NCBI GenBank assembly: GCA_021018995.1
Contig: CM037593.1
Location: 17,946,088-18,010,087 of the forward strand
From: Chloranthus sessilifolius
Lineage: Eukaryota > Streptophyta > Magnoliopsida > Chloranthales > Chloranthaceae
Direction: 5' to 3'
Length of the DNA: 64,000 nt
The position numbers were made by a program, and so were the translations under genes. The stretch's first letter is position 1. Each line of letters opens with the position of its first letter. Below the pieces are notes generated by a model, which worked only from the letters and a program-made list of their open reading frames with translations, was not told the DNA's origin and did not search any database. Shown in pieces: positions 1-11,358 of the stretch.

Positions 1-470
1 CTAAATTTTCATCCATGTTACAAGATATGACATCCTGGGCGAAACCGATACATAACATCGATAAGTATCTGTTTTTCAGCATATCGATCCTTATCGGTTC
101 TGATACTTCTCGGTCCTCCAGTTCGGTATCGGTATCGCTTGATACAGGTTCGTATCGGTTTACGCCGAGACTTTGGATTTTTTTTTCACAAGGGCCGATA
201 TGTATCTGTATCGGCCAATTCATATCGGTCATCCATGGACCGATACCAATACCGAGTCTTACACCTCGATCCCAAACGATTAACGCTTCATTTAAGTTGA
301 GGCCAAGGATCAAATTTTCGGCTGAAACGCATCAGGTACGAATCCTATCAAAACGAAATCCCAAAATTTTCAATCAAAAATCACGGCCTTCAAATTCTTG
401 ACTGATAATTTGAAGTTATCGGCCGATAATTTGCTAATTATCAAATTATCGACCGAGAATTTTGGGTTTA

Positions 471-476
471 AAAAAA

Positions 477-521
<45 letters not shown>

Positions 522-705
522 GGGCACCAAAATATCGGCCGACATTTCTTCCAGTATTTTCGATCGAAATCTTGAATTTTCGGTGAAAATACCATATTCG
601 ATTTCAGTCCCAACCAATATTTCGGTGCCCAATGATTCTTTTTTTTTTTAACCCAAAATTATCAGCCTTCAAATTATCGGCCGATAATTTGGTTTTAAAA
701 AATAA

Positions 706-750
<45 letters not shown>
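471..750. repeat. Poly-A and (AT)n / (TA)n microsatellites
   Basis: A run of A at about 471-494 passes directly into (AT)n up to about 521. A second (TA)n tract runs from about 711 to 750. Both lie just before a TGGGCACCGAAA-like stretch in the repeat unit, so they probably expanded from the same ancestral A/T-rich spot. Confidence 0.9.
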
Positions 751-753
<3 letters not shown>

Positions 754-1731
754 TGGCACCGAAAGTTCGCCTTGGCCTACAATATTTCGGCTGAAATTTC
801 GTTCGGGATTTTCGGCCCAAATCCTGAAATTTTAGTGGCGTTCGAAATCGATTCGTTTCCGCTGAAATATTAGGATTTCGGCCGAAATTTTGATCTATGT
901 TATGAGGTATGGCATCCTTCGCGATACTGATACATAGCAGCGATACGTATCGATTTTTCAACAAACCAATGCATATCAGTTCTGATACTTCCCGATTCTC
1001 CAACTCCGCATCGGTATTGGCTGATAAGGGCCCGTATTAGCCGATACGTATTAGGCTCGGCTGATACATTTCGGGTTCGGCCGATTCTTATTGGTCCTCC
1101 ATAGACCGATACCCGATACCAAATTTAACACCTTGATCCCAAACGATAAAGACTTCATTTTACTTGGGGTCATGGATCAAAATTTCGGCCGAAACGCTTC
1201 GGTTTCGAACCCCACCGAAATGAAATCCTGAAATTTTCAGTCAAAAATCACGGCCTTCAAATTCTCGACCGATAATTTAAAGTTATCAGCTGAAATTTCG
1301 ACCTGGCCCACAAGATTTTGGTCGAAATTTTAATCCATACTCTAAGGTATGACATCTTGTGCGATACTAATACATAACGACGATACGTATCATCTTTTCA
1401 ACAAACTTATACGTATCAGTTCTAATACTCTGCGGTCCCCCAACAAGGTATTGGTATCCGTATCGGTTGATACGAGTCCGTATCGATCGATTTGTATTGG
1501 GTATCAACCGATACATATCAGTCTGCGCTGAGACCTTGTGTTTTTTTTTTTTTTTTTTAAAAGGCCGAATTTCACACCTTCATCCAAAACGATAGACTTC
1601 ATTTTAGTTGGGGTCTTGGATCAAAATTTCGGCTGAAACTCATCGGTTTCAAACCCTACTGAAATGAAATCCCAAAATTTTTGGTCAAAAATTGCGGCCT
1701 TCAAATTCTCGACAGAAAATTTGAAGTAATT

Positions 1732-1872
1732 CACTACAAAAAATAAAACTATTAGCGGCAGTTTTTTTAATAAAAAACTGCCGCTACACTACAAAAAACT
1801 GCCGCTACAAAAATGCTAGCGGCAGTTTTTTATTAAAAAAAACTGCCGCTAATAGTCTTATTTTTTGTAGTG
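1732..1872. mobile_element. CACTA-type MITE, 141 bp, TSD ATT
   Basis: The element starts CACTACAAAAAATAA and ends TTATTTTTTGTAGTG, so its termini are inverted repeats opening with the CACTA signature of the En/Spm superfamily. It is flanked by a 3-bp duplication ATT (1729-1731 and 1873-1875), the size expected for CACTA elements. Internally it carries several inverted copies of AGCGGCAGTTTTT / AAAACTGCCGCT, so the whole element can fold into a long hairpin. It has no coding capacity and is non-autonomous. It interrupts the third TATCGG-rich unit. Confidence 0.88.
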
Positions 1873-2169
1873 ATTGGCCAATAATTTGCTAATCACCAAT
1901 AATTATCGGCTAATATTTTGAAGGCGGATAATTTTGGGTTTTATAACAAAACAAAAAAATGTATGGGCACCGAAACTTTGACTTGACCCATCACTTTCGT
2001 TTAGAATTTTTGGCCGAAATCCCGAAAATTTGGTGAAAATATCGGATTCGGTTCCAACCAAAACCAAAATTTTCACCGAGATATTAGTGCCGAATGATTT
2101 TTTTGTTAAATACAAAAAATATTTTTAAAATTTATATTGTAACGGTTTATTCTACAAATAAACAGCTCT

Positions 2170-2199
2170 CACGTGCATTGCACGTGCATGGTCCACTAG
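2170..2199 (+). other. Candidate Helitron 3' terminus
   Basis: A perfect 7-bp hairpin, CACGTGC-ATT-GCACGTG, ends nine bases before CTAG followed by T. Helitrons end in CTRR preceded by a short GC-rich hairpin and insert between A and T, so this fits. I could not find a matching 5' TC end in the window, so the upstream extent is unknown; the TATCGG block may be its cargo. Confidence 0.5.
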
Positions 2200-2220
2200 T
2201 ATATATATATATAGAAAAGG

Positions 2221-2335
2221 CACCCAAAATATTGTTTCGATGCACCTAAAATATTGAAAAGGCCACATCCATAACACCCAAAATATTATTTCACGTAGAA
2301 CTCCGCGTGACACCCAAAATATTGTTTCCATACCG
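2221..2335. repeat. Short CACCCAAAATATT repeats
   Basis: CACCCAAAATATT or a one-base variant occurs four times within about 110 bp, at irregular spacing, next to an (AT)n tract. There is no coding signal. Confidence 0.6.
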
Positions 2336-2396
2336 AGTGGAGCGAGTATACATTCAAGAAATATTCATTTGTTACCCCATTCACCACCAAATTTGA

Positions 2397-2813
2397 ATGC
2401 CTCGACTACCTACACGAATTACCCACATCCATAACACCAACACTTAACTGGAGTTGGAAATTCGATCCCCTCCTACAGATTTGGCGGAAAGAATCCCAAT
2501 ATTGCCACAGGGAACAGCTGACTTGAACTACAGAAAATACTGGGTCATGGACAGAAATCCTGATAGAGTGCCAAATATTTGCATCTGTTACTACCAAAGA
2601 GAAGAGCCGCGAACCACTGGTATCTATCTAGAGCTGGAGAAGATCAAATATTGTTCGGATATAAGGCTGATATTTGAGGAAAGAGAGTTGAAGATCGATT
2701 GTTGTCCAAGAAAATTTTCTGATCAAATCAGCTTCTTTGCTTTTCTAATTTTCCCTTATTTTTTTCTCCTAGACTTCCATGAATTCTCATCTGGTTTTCA
2801 GTGTTTGGTCTAA
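2397..2813 (+). pseudogene. Unidentified ORF, copy 1, broken by an in-frame stop
   Basis: This is the counterpart of the 135-codon ORF at 13380-13787. The shared start ATG is at 2397, but an in-frame stop lies at about codon 17, so the longest surviving frame begins at 2454 and gives 119 residues. The best-preserved part includes the motif PDRVPNICICYY and then EEPRTTGIYLELEKI, nearly identical in the two copies. The C-terminal stretch is hydrophobic (FFAFLIFPYFFLL) and may be read-through of non-coding DNA. I do not recognise the family. Conservation of the middle part may only reflect the recent age of the duplication. Confidence 0.45.
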
Positions 2814-2994
2814 TTTTGTTTAGAGATTTGGGTTTTTGATTTTCTGATGCTCTTCCATATTTCTTCAAACACTTGGCAAAGGGCTTTGCTTGGATCATGG
2901 TTCAAAAGCACCAAAAGTCGAGTTTCTCGACTGGTCCAATTAACTCGGAAGATTCCCATAACTCAGCTTTGAAATTTAGCTAAAAAGGGTACCA

Positions 2995-3835
2995 TTATTA
3001 GGAGATTTTTTCATTTACCTAGTAAGATATATCGTATTTATACTCGCTCCCCCTCCGCCGTATTTCACCTATTTACATTGCGGTCCCTTACAGTGACGAA
3101 TCAAGTGTTGACTATTCCAAAACTAAACTTTGACTGCTCGAAATCAGATGATGGAGATCATTTTCACCATACATTTCTACCCAATGAATCTTGAGATCAT
3201 GGGTCTACCATCAGATGGTCAGATTTTGATTTACATGAAAACATATTGAAAAGTGATCCAAGAACCTTGTTGATGTACACTCGCGATCATGATCACTTTT
3301 TATATTATCTACCGCATGTAAATCAAAATATGACCATATGATGGTAGACTCATGATCTCAAGATCAAGGTATCAAATATTGGTCCTTTAAAAAAAAAAAG
3401 GTATCAAATATTGGCCGATACTGATATGTATCAGTTTTTCGGCAAACCGATACGTATCGATATCCAACTCGGTATTGGTATGAGCCAATATGTGCCCTTG
3501 TCGGCCTATGTATTTTAAAAAAAAAATAGACCGATGCATATCGGTTTGGCCAATTCGTATTGGTACCGATACCCGATACCGATATTGATTTTATTACCCC
3601 GTTCAAGATTCATTGGGTAGAAAATTATGGTGAAAAATAATCTCCATTATCTAATTCCAAGTAGTCAAAGTTTAGTTTTATGATAGTCAATGATTGATTT
3701 GTCATTGTAGGGGGTAAAATGTAAAGAAAACATAAAAGTAGGGACCTCATTGTAAATAGGTGAAACCCGGAGAGCAGAGTGTAAATACGACATATCTTAG
3801 AAAGGTAAATGCAAACATCCCCATTTTAACACCCT
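2995..3835. mobile_element. Foldback element with about 260-bp arms
   Basis: Positions 3000-3260 are the inverted complement of 3286-3830. The outer ends share a tract reading roughly CATTTACCT-N-TAAGATAT-TCGTATTTA and the inner ends share TTTACATG / CATGTAAATC. The right arm is split by the 238-bp insert at 3365-3602. A relic of the right arm alone survives in copy 2 at about 13885-14165, so the left arm was lost there or gained here. No ORF belongs to it. I could not identify a clean target-site duplication, so its superfamily is open. Confidence 0.7.
3365..3602 (+). mobile_element. TATCGG-family insert flanked by TCAAGAT
   Basis: The right foldback arm is interrupted here, and TCAAGAT occurs on both sides (3358-3364 and 3603-3609). 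The uninterrupted left arm shows the empty site, so this is an insertion of about 238 bp with a 7-bp duplication. The insert has the TATCGG / GATACGTATCG vocabulary of positions 1-2115 and two internal A-runs. It gives direct evidence that this repeat family moves, though I cannot assign a mechanism. Confidence 0.65.
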
Positions 3836-5090
3836 ATGAAGCAACTGTTACCTCACCTCATATCTTTTTGGCCGACATGCATTGACCACCTATAAATCAG
3901 ACAATGGAAATGATTTTTAGTCTCAATCTTCCGCACAATCGGGTCTTGAGGTCATGGTTTTTAGTCTCAATCTTTCATTAAATGGTCAATTTTCTATCCC
4001 ATGTGACATACATCTCAGTAAGTGATCATAAACTCATGTGGTACATGTCACGCTTAAACATGATTTTAGGGTTAGTTTTTTGGAATGTGTGCCTTATAGA
4101 ATCAAAATCTAATCGTCTGATGGTATGCTCATGATCTAAGAATTTATTGGGGTAGATTGGTGCAAAAAATGATCTCTATAGTCTAATTTAAAGGCGATCA
4201 ATGCATGCCGACCGGAAAAGATGGGTGATGTCACAGTTTCATGGCGTGTAAATAATGGTCGGACAATGTTATATAGTGGACAATTTTTAGAGACAGGCAG
4301 TTTATGTGGTGCGACGTGACTTGCTGCACACATAGTAGGGCCCAAGCACTACAGCCACTCACGTCACACCACATAATTTGTATCTATAAATAAAAGAAAA
4401 AAGTTATGAATTGTAAGGGAAAAATATATTGATAAAGGGACAATGGCTAACGTTGACATCATCACCCACCGAGGGTTTGTCGCAACTGTCGGGCGCCTTG
4501 TGTTCTTGAAATACAAAAAAAAAAATAAAAAAAAATAAAAGAATAAAAGGTCAGCATCCTCTTTCGCGCTGCACGTACATCTCACGTGCAACCCGCTAGG
4601 TTTTTTGTTGTTAAAAAGATAGCCGGAGAAGAATTTCATTAAAACAATTACCAAAAGCATTTTACTGAACGGTTTCTTATTCTCTTTGTTTAATTTACAG
4701 GGATTATGTCATCAGAAAATGGCGCCATCTAAGAAGTAGCAGTTTTTGGAACTCTTGAATGCCGCAGTGAAGACCTTTTAATTTCGGGTAACAAGATGAT
4801 CGTTAATTAGATTAGTGGTCAGTATAAGATAAAAAAATTAGTTACGTACGTGTCATTGCTTATGTAGCCACCGTAAGGATTATAATATTTACAGTCGAGA
4901 CATGTCTCTCATAAGATAATATGAGATATATTACAAAGTACGTTGTTCTCATATTTAAAGACACGTATGATTATTAAGGGCGGTATGTTATCGAGGGTGG
5001 TATGTTATGGTGATATGCTAATATGGTGACCCTCACATGATAGACTCGAGCAGCGATTATGACATATGTCGTATTAGGAATAAAAGTAAT
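3836..5090. other. Non-coding part of duplication copy 1
   Basis: Intergenic or intronic-looking DNA shared with copy 2 (14165-14973 joined to 46713-47065 and 49304-49640). It includes poly-A rich tracts at 4508-4545 and a pyrimidine-rich tract ending TTTAATTTACAG at 4702 that resembles a plant 3' splice site and is kept in copy 2. The part from about 4890 to 5085 resembles E1 at about 11590-11790 (for example GATAGACTCGAGCAGCGA against GATAGGCTCGAGCAGCGA), so it looks like an older relic of that LTR family. No convincing coding frame. Confidence 0.55.
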
Positions 5091-5569
5091 AATGTACACC
5101 CATGCGATGTACAGACGCATGTGACGTTATAATATGTATGTTCATGCGATGAATTTTTCTATTGATAAGAAAAGAAAAAGAAAAAAAGCGAGTATTACTA
5201 TAACATCACTTTATGATATAGCCACCTCACTTAAATAAAGGAAAAATATGTTGATTTCTTTAAATCAGACGATAGAGATCATTTTTCATAATAGATCTTG
5301 AGATCATAAGCCTACTATCAAATAGTTAGATATTGATTCCACATGGCACACATCCCCAAAAGTGTGATCATAGCTTACCATCAAGCATGGTTCACGTTCA
5401 CTTTTTGAGTTGTGTGCGACATGGAGTCAACATCCGTATCTTCTATAGGCCCATAATTTGAAGATCTACTGTGAGAAAGATTGGGTGAGACGGTTGTAAC
5501 ATAAAGTAGTGGTAGTAACACGAGCCAAAAAAAAAAATTGGGTGTCTATTTTGATAGTTTTTTTTATGG

Positions 5570-6525
5570 GTACCTCCATTCGCTCAAGTTTTTTGTAGTG
5601 ATTACTTGCGTACAGAACATTTTCCATGTACAAATTTAATATGTCCATGATACTCTCGAATTTGTTGAGCGTTAAATTCTCGAATTTTTTTAAGGATGAA
5701 ATGTACATGGTATCTCTTTTATATGTCCACAGGAACCTTATCTTGAGACGTTCACATATTGCGATCCTCTGGTCCAACCATTAAAAGCAATCTCATTCTT
5801 ATATATATATACTTACAATTAGTTCCGTTCGGTCGGTTTTGGCTTGAAACTGAAACCAAACCGAACTTTCGGTTTTTCTTTTTGCCCAACCAAACCCAAA
5901 TCGGTACCCGTCCAAACTAGACCAAAACCGGCGATTCGGTTCGATTTGGTCGGTTCAACCCCAAAAATGCACAACCCTAGTTTGAAGGGGTTTCGATCGT
6001 AGGCACGTTTAGAGAACTTGTTGGCAAGAATAAAGGTACTCTTTTTGGGTTCTATTAAAATGGAAAAAGACTACTTGCACACGTGAGTTGTATCATTGCA
6101 CGTAATTCACAAAGAAAAACATTGTATTTTTGGGACCTTTGCTATGCGGAACACTAGGGCTGTGCATTTTCTGGGCCGAACCGAACCGCCGGTTTTAGTT
6201 CGGTTTGGCAAAAGAAAAACCAACAAGTTCGGTTTGATTTCGGTTTCCAAGCCTTCCCAAGCTGAAATTGACCGAACCGAACTGATTATAAGTAAGTATA
6301 TATATGTCCAAGAAGAATGAAACTGCTTTTAATGGTGGGACCAGAGGATTAAAATATGCTGATGTCTCAAGATAAGGTTCTTGTGGGCATATAAAAGGGA
6401 TACGTGCTTGTACATCTTATCCTTAAAAAATTCGGGAATTTAAGGCTCAACAAATTCAAGAATATTATGGACATATTAAATTCGTGCATGAAAAACGTTC
6501 TGTGTGCAAGTAATTAATGGTTCCT
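5570..6525. repeat. Large inverted repeat, about 215-bp arms
   Basis: Arm 1 (about 5575-5805) and arm 2 (about 6312-6525) are reverse complements at roughly 85 percent by eye. Shared words include GCTTTTAATGG, GGACCAGAGGAT, CTCAAGATAAGGTTC, GCTCAACAAATTC and TATGGACATATTAAATT. The 500-bp centre holds GGTTCGGTTTGG low-complexity DNA and an isolated tract around 6000-6165. Copy 2 of the duplication lacks the whole region. It could be a decayed foldback transposon or two opposed copies of one repeat. A transcript would form a long, imperfect hairpin. Confidence 0.65.
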
Positions 6526-6712
6526 TAAATTTAATCAACCCAAGCTAAATAGAACTTATAGGAAAACCAAAACCGACCGAACCAAACCGAAACCAAATTG
6601 AATCAGTTGGACGGTTTGGTTTGGTTTGAACATTTAAAAACCGATTAGAGCCGATTTGGTTTGTGATTTTGGTCCAAAACCGATCAAACCGAACTGAATA
6701 CACCTCTACGGA
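5820..6712. repeat. Low-complexity GGTTCGGTTTGG tracts
   Basis: Three tracts (about 5825-5965, 6170-6290 and 6555-6705) are built from imperfect copies of GGTTCGGTTTGGTC or its complement. Tracts like this are common in plant intergenic DNA. The in-frame peptides they give are repetitive and are not genes. Confidence 0.75.
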
Positions 6713-7990
6713 ACACCATGCATCTAAGCCATGTGATTTGAAGGCCCATGAGTTAAAGATATGTGGTGAGCATGAAACACGGTCTGTATCATCTGATTCA
6801 ACTAAGTGAAATCTCATATTTGACTCAATGGTTGACTGTGTTGAATCACATGATCGAGATCATGTTTGATGCCAATCTTTTGGCACCAAAGATCTTCACA
6901 TTATAGCCTTCAATTTATATGCCTTAGATGGCGTTCCCTGTGGCTTAGGTACCAAAAATACCAAGCCTTTCTTTTTAAATTGGGAAAAATTCTAAATCTC
7001 CCCCCTTTAACATCTAATAAATCCTTGTACTCAAAACTTAGTTATCTAAATATCCCTAACTCTAAAAATCTCTTTTAATACTAAAACTATCCAAATCATG
7101 TACAAGGAAAAATAAAGAAAAAAAAAATCAAGAACCCTAAGAAGGGCTTCCAAACGGTGCCATGATCAAAATGCGATCAGCCCGCGTTTGGATAATTTTT
7201 TTCATTTTCTTCTTAAAAAAAACATGATTTTACATTTTAAATGTAATATTTACTATTTTTTCATGAGATTAGAAAATATTTATTTTTACGCAGTTTTTAT
7301 TATTTTTTCTCAATTTTTTTACAATTTTGGTATTTTTACTAAATTTTTAATATTTTTTCATGTTTTTTGTGTGAAAAAAAATAATATGAATTTTTACTTT
7401 TTTTAAATTTTAATTTTTACTGGCATAGTTACGCCTCCAACCCATCTTCTACAATCTTTTCCCTTTTGAGAGGAATTTTGATATTAAGTTGAATGTTTAT
7501 GTTTGATGGGGCATTTAGATAACTAAGTCTTTAAGTACTGAAGTTTTACCAAAGAAGTATTAACTCATATGGTACACTCCCTCAATGTGAGGGAGTAATG
7601 TGAGGGAGTAGGTCATGAGTTTGATTCTCGTAAGTATTATGAGCTAGTGTAGAGTGACCAAGTTACTGACCATTAAGTTTACCGCAATATCATATAAACA
7701 AAATTCATCCTAAGATGACATGGAAAAATTATTGACACCATATGATTAAGAGACAAGAAAAAAAAATGGTTGCTTATAGTCTCTTAATTGCATGATAGAG
7801 TTGTTTTTTTATGCAATTTTAGGGCTGAATCCGATCTATATGATTGCATCGGAAATGACAAAAAAATGATACCATGTGTGCAGAATCAATTCAGGCTCAT
7901 TCTCTTCTAAAGAAAATTGGAAGAACAAATCTTCCTTGTTGAAATGTTATATCTCTGATTTTAAAATTCTAAGTGGAATCTTCTAAGTAG
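6713..7990. other. Intergenic DNA with repeat relics
   Basis: No gene found. Positions about 6840-6960 resemble 53410-53525 (shared words CCAATCTTTTG, AAGATCTT, ATAGCCTT, AGATGG), marking a dispersed repeat. Positions 7190-7420 are a T/A-rich low-complexity tract. At about 7600-7630 GGTCATGAGTTTGATTCTC resembles a pol III B box of a tRNA-derived SINE, but I cannot show an A box or tail. From about 7635 the sequence matches copy 2 at 49650 and is then cut by E1. Confidence 0.45.
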
Positions 7991-8218
7991 TTGTTATGAC
8001 CCGGGTTTTTAAAACCCAAATCTCATGGCCTTAGATGAGGTGGGCCACAAAAATGGTGTGCACACTCCATACCCTATTACAACTTGCTTATTATATGCAA
8101 AGAAGAGAAATTTTAAATTAGGTGCTGGCACTTGATTTCTTATTGGCAACTAAATTTTAGAGAGAGAAACATTCCTTTTAAGACTCTTGCTCCAATTAAC
8201 AATTCAACGGGCCCTTTC

Positions 8219-8480
8219 GGACTTTACTTTCCAACCCCCCCCCCCCCCTCCCCTCTCTCTCCTTATAAACCCCAAGACCCAAGCAACAGCCCAAGCAAAA
8301 AATTAAAACTTTCAAGACCCCTCTCTCTCTCTCTCTCTCTCTCTCTACCTAGTGAGACCCCCAAGCAGTAGACCCCAATTACTCCTGTTTCATTCTCTCT
8401 CTCTCTCTCTCTCTCTATACCCACCGACCCACTTAATTGTAGCAGTCAACGTCTCTCTCAAGACCTCTCTTGTCCTCAAG

Positions 8481-8514
<34 letters not shown>

Positions 8515-8691
8515 CCCCATCCTCTCTCCTCTCTCTACAATAGCGGCCACCCTCTTTTAATTGTAGCAGCCATCGTGTTTCGTCTTTCTCTCTTCCTCTC
8601 TCTCTCACAGTTAGCCCAATAGCTCAAGCCCCAACTAATATCCTCTTTCTCTCTTACCGGTAAGCCAAGCAACCTATCATTCTCTCTCTAT

Positions 8692-8770
<79 letters not shown>

Positions 8771-8870
8771 CGTTAACCCACTAACCTAAGCAGATATACA
8801 AACCTCTCTCTTTTGCCTCTCTCTCTTCAACACTCTCCCTCTCTCTATATATAAATATATATTTTCCCGT
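8219..8870. repeat. Dense C-run, (CT)n, (CA)n and (TA)n microsatellites inside E1
   Basis: A C-run at about 8237-8249 is followed by (CT)n tracts at about 8320-8345, 8394-8416 and 8479-8500, then (CA)n into (TA)n from about 8693 to 8767. E1' keeps only eroded purine tracts at about 45480-45640, so the expansions are specific to this copy or were lost in the other. Frames here encode serine-leucine runs and are not genes. Confidence 0.9.
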
Positions 8871-11208
8871 CTCCTTCCAAGCCACACCACAAGATCTATC
8901 ATCTCCTTGAAGACTTGAACGACCACCATCATCATCGCATCGTCTCTAACTTGCAATCATTCTTCGCAACCCAAGCCCCGCTAATGCCACCGTTACACAT
9001 GGAACAATGCCACCACCAAACACATGATCGAATCGACACACACAAGCAACAATACTTACTTGCCTAGCGAATCCGAAGCAACGAGCGGAAGAGCCTTGGT
9101 TCAACTCAATCCAATGCGTTGGAGTCGATCTACACTAGTCCGAGCCGATCGATCTGAATCAACCGAATCTTCGCGAAATCAACACGATCATGCTACAACA
9201 GGTAGGTTTCCTTTCGATTCCATTTCGATCTATTTTGTGGCCTTTATAAATCGACCTTGTTCGATTGACAAGAACTTTAAAAATCAGGTTTTTATGAGTT
9301 TTGACATGTTTCAAGAGGCCATAAAAGTCAAAAGACTGACCCGATGGCCAAACCCTCTGATCCCGAGGTAGGGTACCTAGTACCCTTCAATTTTTGTTTG
9401 AAAGCGATTCGGTGAATAAGCCAATATGGGCCTCGAAACTAGGGTCAAAGACCCCCAGCCGCCGTAGTGCACAATACTGCACACATGAAACATCACACAA
9501 GCTGTTTGTGTTTTTGGACCAGGGTATAAGGTCAAGGTTTAACCTTCTCGATCTCAGATCCATGGAACTTCTAGGTAAAATATCAGGAGGGAGGCCCTCC
9601 ATACTCTCTGATGTACTACCTATGTAACGGTTCAAATAACCTTTTATCATATTTAATATACTATTTTTTGAGCCTCCAAAACTAGTAAAATTTTTTAACA
9701 CTAGCAGAAATTTTATTCCTGTTACTTTTTACACTACATACATGTGATAAAGTGGGGCAATTCGACCACATAAATCAAGAGATCCTGACCTTATCAGTTT
9801 TTGGTCAAAGAGTAGACCCCATATACATTCTAATCGACTTCCAATCCGACGGTTTAGATTCTAATAAATAGTTTATTAAATCATTCATTACATGCAATAA
9901 AAATAGAAATAATATACATAAATTTATATACTATTCTCAACACTTAGAATAAGTTATGTACCAATTTTTTATATAAATCTATATATACATAGATTAAATG
10001 ATTCACTTTGACCCTGTGTATTAAATAAACCTTGGACCCATGGGTCAACTCTCATGAATCAAATTAACGACCCTCTAACCATTTATCAAATCGGTGGTCA
10101 GATTTTCATCACAGTGAACATATTGCAGTTTTTGTGTCACCTAAAGAGGTACACTTGCACACTTAAAAATACTGCACTTCCATGTGGAATCTAAGTTAGG
10201 GTGTAAATTGATCCCATTAGATCTCGGGTTTAGGGTTAAATTTAGCCAAGGTCTATCAAGATGAACACCCCTTAATTTTCAGCCCTCTTCTCATCCAATA
10301 GAGGAAATTGTATAAAATGATTTCTATCCAGATTCAGGGACTGTTCAATATTTACTAAAAATCAATGCCCTTAAGAATATAAAAAAATGGTCACTCTCAT
10401 AACTGATTTATTTAAATTCTTAAGATGCACCTTAAATATCGTATAAGCCTTGATGAAATTGAATCATTCAAGACCCCCAAACATCGGTAAAGTTCATGAG
10501 TCTTGTGGGCCCGTCTAGTCTATGGACCCTTAATGAGCTCGTATATCCAATGTAGTTAAACGCGCGTTTTGAGAAATCGTGAACTAATCTTCAAGAAATG
10601 GCCCAAACCTAACTCCTAAAATTTAGAATAACTTGTTAGATGTATATTTTGCTTACACCATGAAAGTGTAGACACTTCGATAATCGTGTTTAACATGATC
10701 TTGACCTGAATCGATGACTTTCTAGATAAGGGTCTAAATGACCAAATCAAGGGTCGAAACTTCGAGAGACCAAAATATCCTATACCCTGAATATATCTTA
10801 AAGTTTAGATCGATCTAAATTAGATTACATATACCATGAAAATCGTATAACAAGGATCCGACGGTCGAAACTTGTTTGAGTCATACCAGAGTCAATTCTT
10901 AGCCAAATTTTACAAATGACCAACCCGTTTTCATCAGATCAACAAGATTTATCTGATGAGACTATTTTAGCATCACTTTGTGATATGTATTATAGTACTC
11001 ACGTATCTTCGTTATAGATCGCCTTCTTCTCTCTCTTAATGATGAGCAAGGCGCCCGAATTATGAATAATAGTTAGATATTTTCTTATTATATGTTTAAT
11101 TGGTATTGTGTGACATTTATCACTTAAAAATACGTTAGGGTATATGTATGATAAGAAAAATTAATAAGATACGACACACGATTTTTAAGCCTTCGTCACG
11201 GTGGGATT

Positions 11209-11358
11209 TTTTTCACGATCACGTGAAACTTGAAATGTTGACATCCATGTACGGATGCAACCCCTCTATGCTAGTATAGGATGTCACACGAAGTACATTC
11301 AGGTTACTAAGGAACCCGTCCCTTGGAAAGCGTGGTTTGTAAAGCCTATCGCAACGTG
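11209..11358 (+). repeat. Module shared by E1, E1' and the Tekay 3' untranslated region
   Basis: This block (CATGTACGGATGCAACC, then GAAGTACATTCAGGTTACTA, then AAAGCGTGGTTTGTAAAGCC) is matched in reverse at 42966-43125 in E1' and at 23166-23325 in the Tekay element. All three are in the same sense relative to their elements. It is non-coding in each. Confidence 0.75.

Larger units (their letters stand above)
1..2115. repeat. TATCGG-rich dispersed repeat, three diverged units
   Basis: The block is saturated with words such as TATCGGCCGATA and TTTCGGCCGAAA. Three related units can be aligned by a landmark that reads roughly TATGACATCCT at about 12, 895 and 1335. The first and third units are long (about 800-880 bp) and share the order landmark, GATACGTATCG tract, AAATTTCGGCCGAAAC tract, CGGCCTTCAAATTCT tract and a TGGGCACCGAAA tract. 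The middle one is shorter (about 440 bp). A related piece is inserted at 3365-3602. Every reading frame is short and repeat-derived, so I call no gene. Confidence 0.7.

Noticed and set aside
7600-7635. tRNA-derived SINE
   Set aside because: Only a B-box-like GTTTGATTCTC is visible. Without an A box, a tail or a duplication I do not call it a feature of its own.
8320-8608. Serine-leucine and arginine-glutamate frames over the CT tracts
   Set aside because: They are translations of (CT)n and (AG)n microsatellites.
9024-9371. 115-codon plus-strand frame, partly shared with a minus-strand frame at 45017-45277, as a possible gene
   Set aside because: Both lie at the same place in E1 and E1', solo LTRs. 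The shared peptide part reflects nucleotide similarity, the ends differ and no domain is recognisable.
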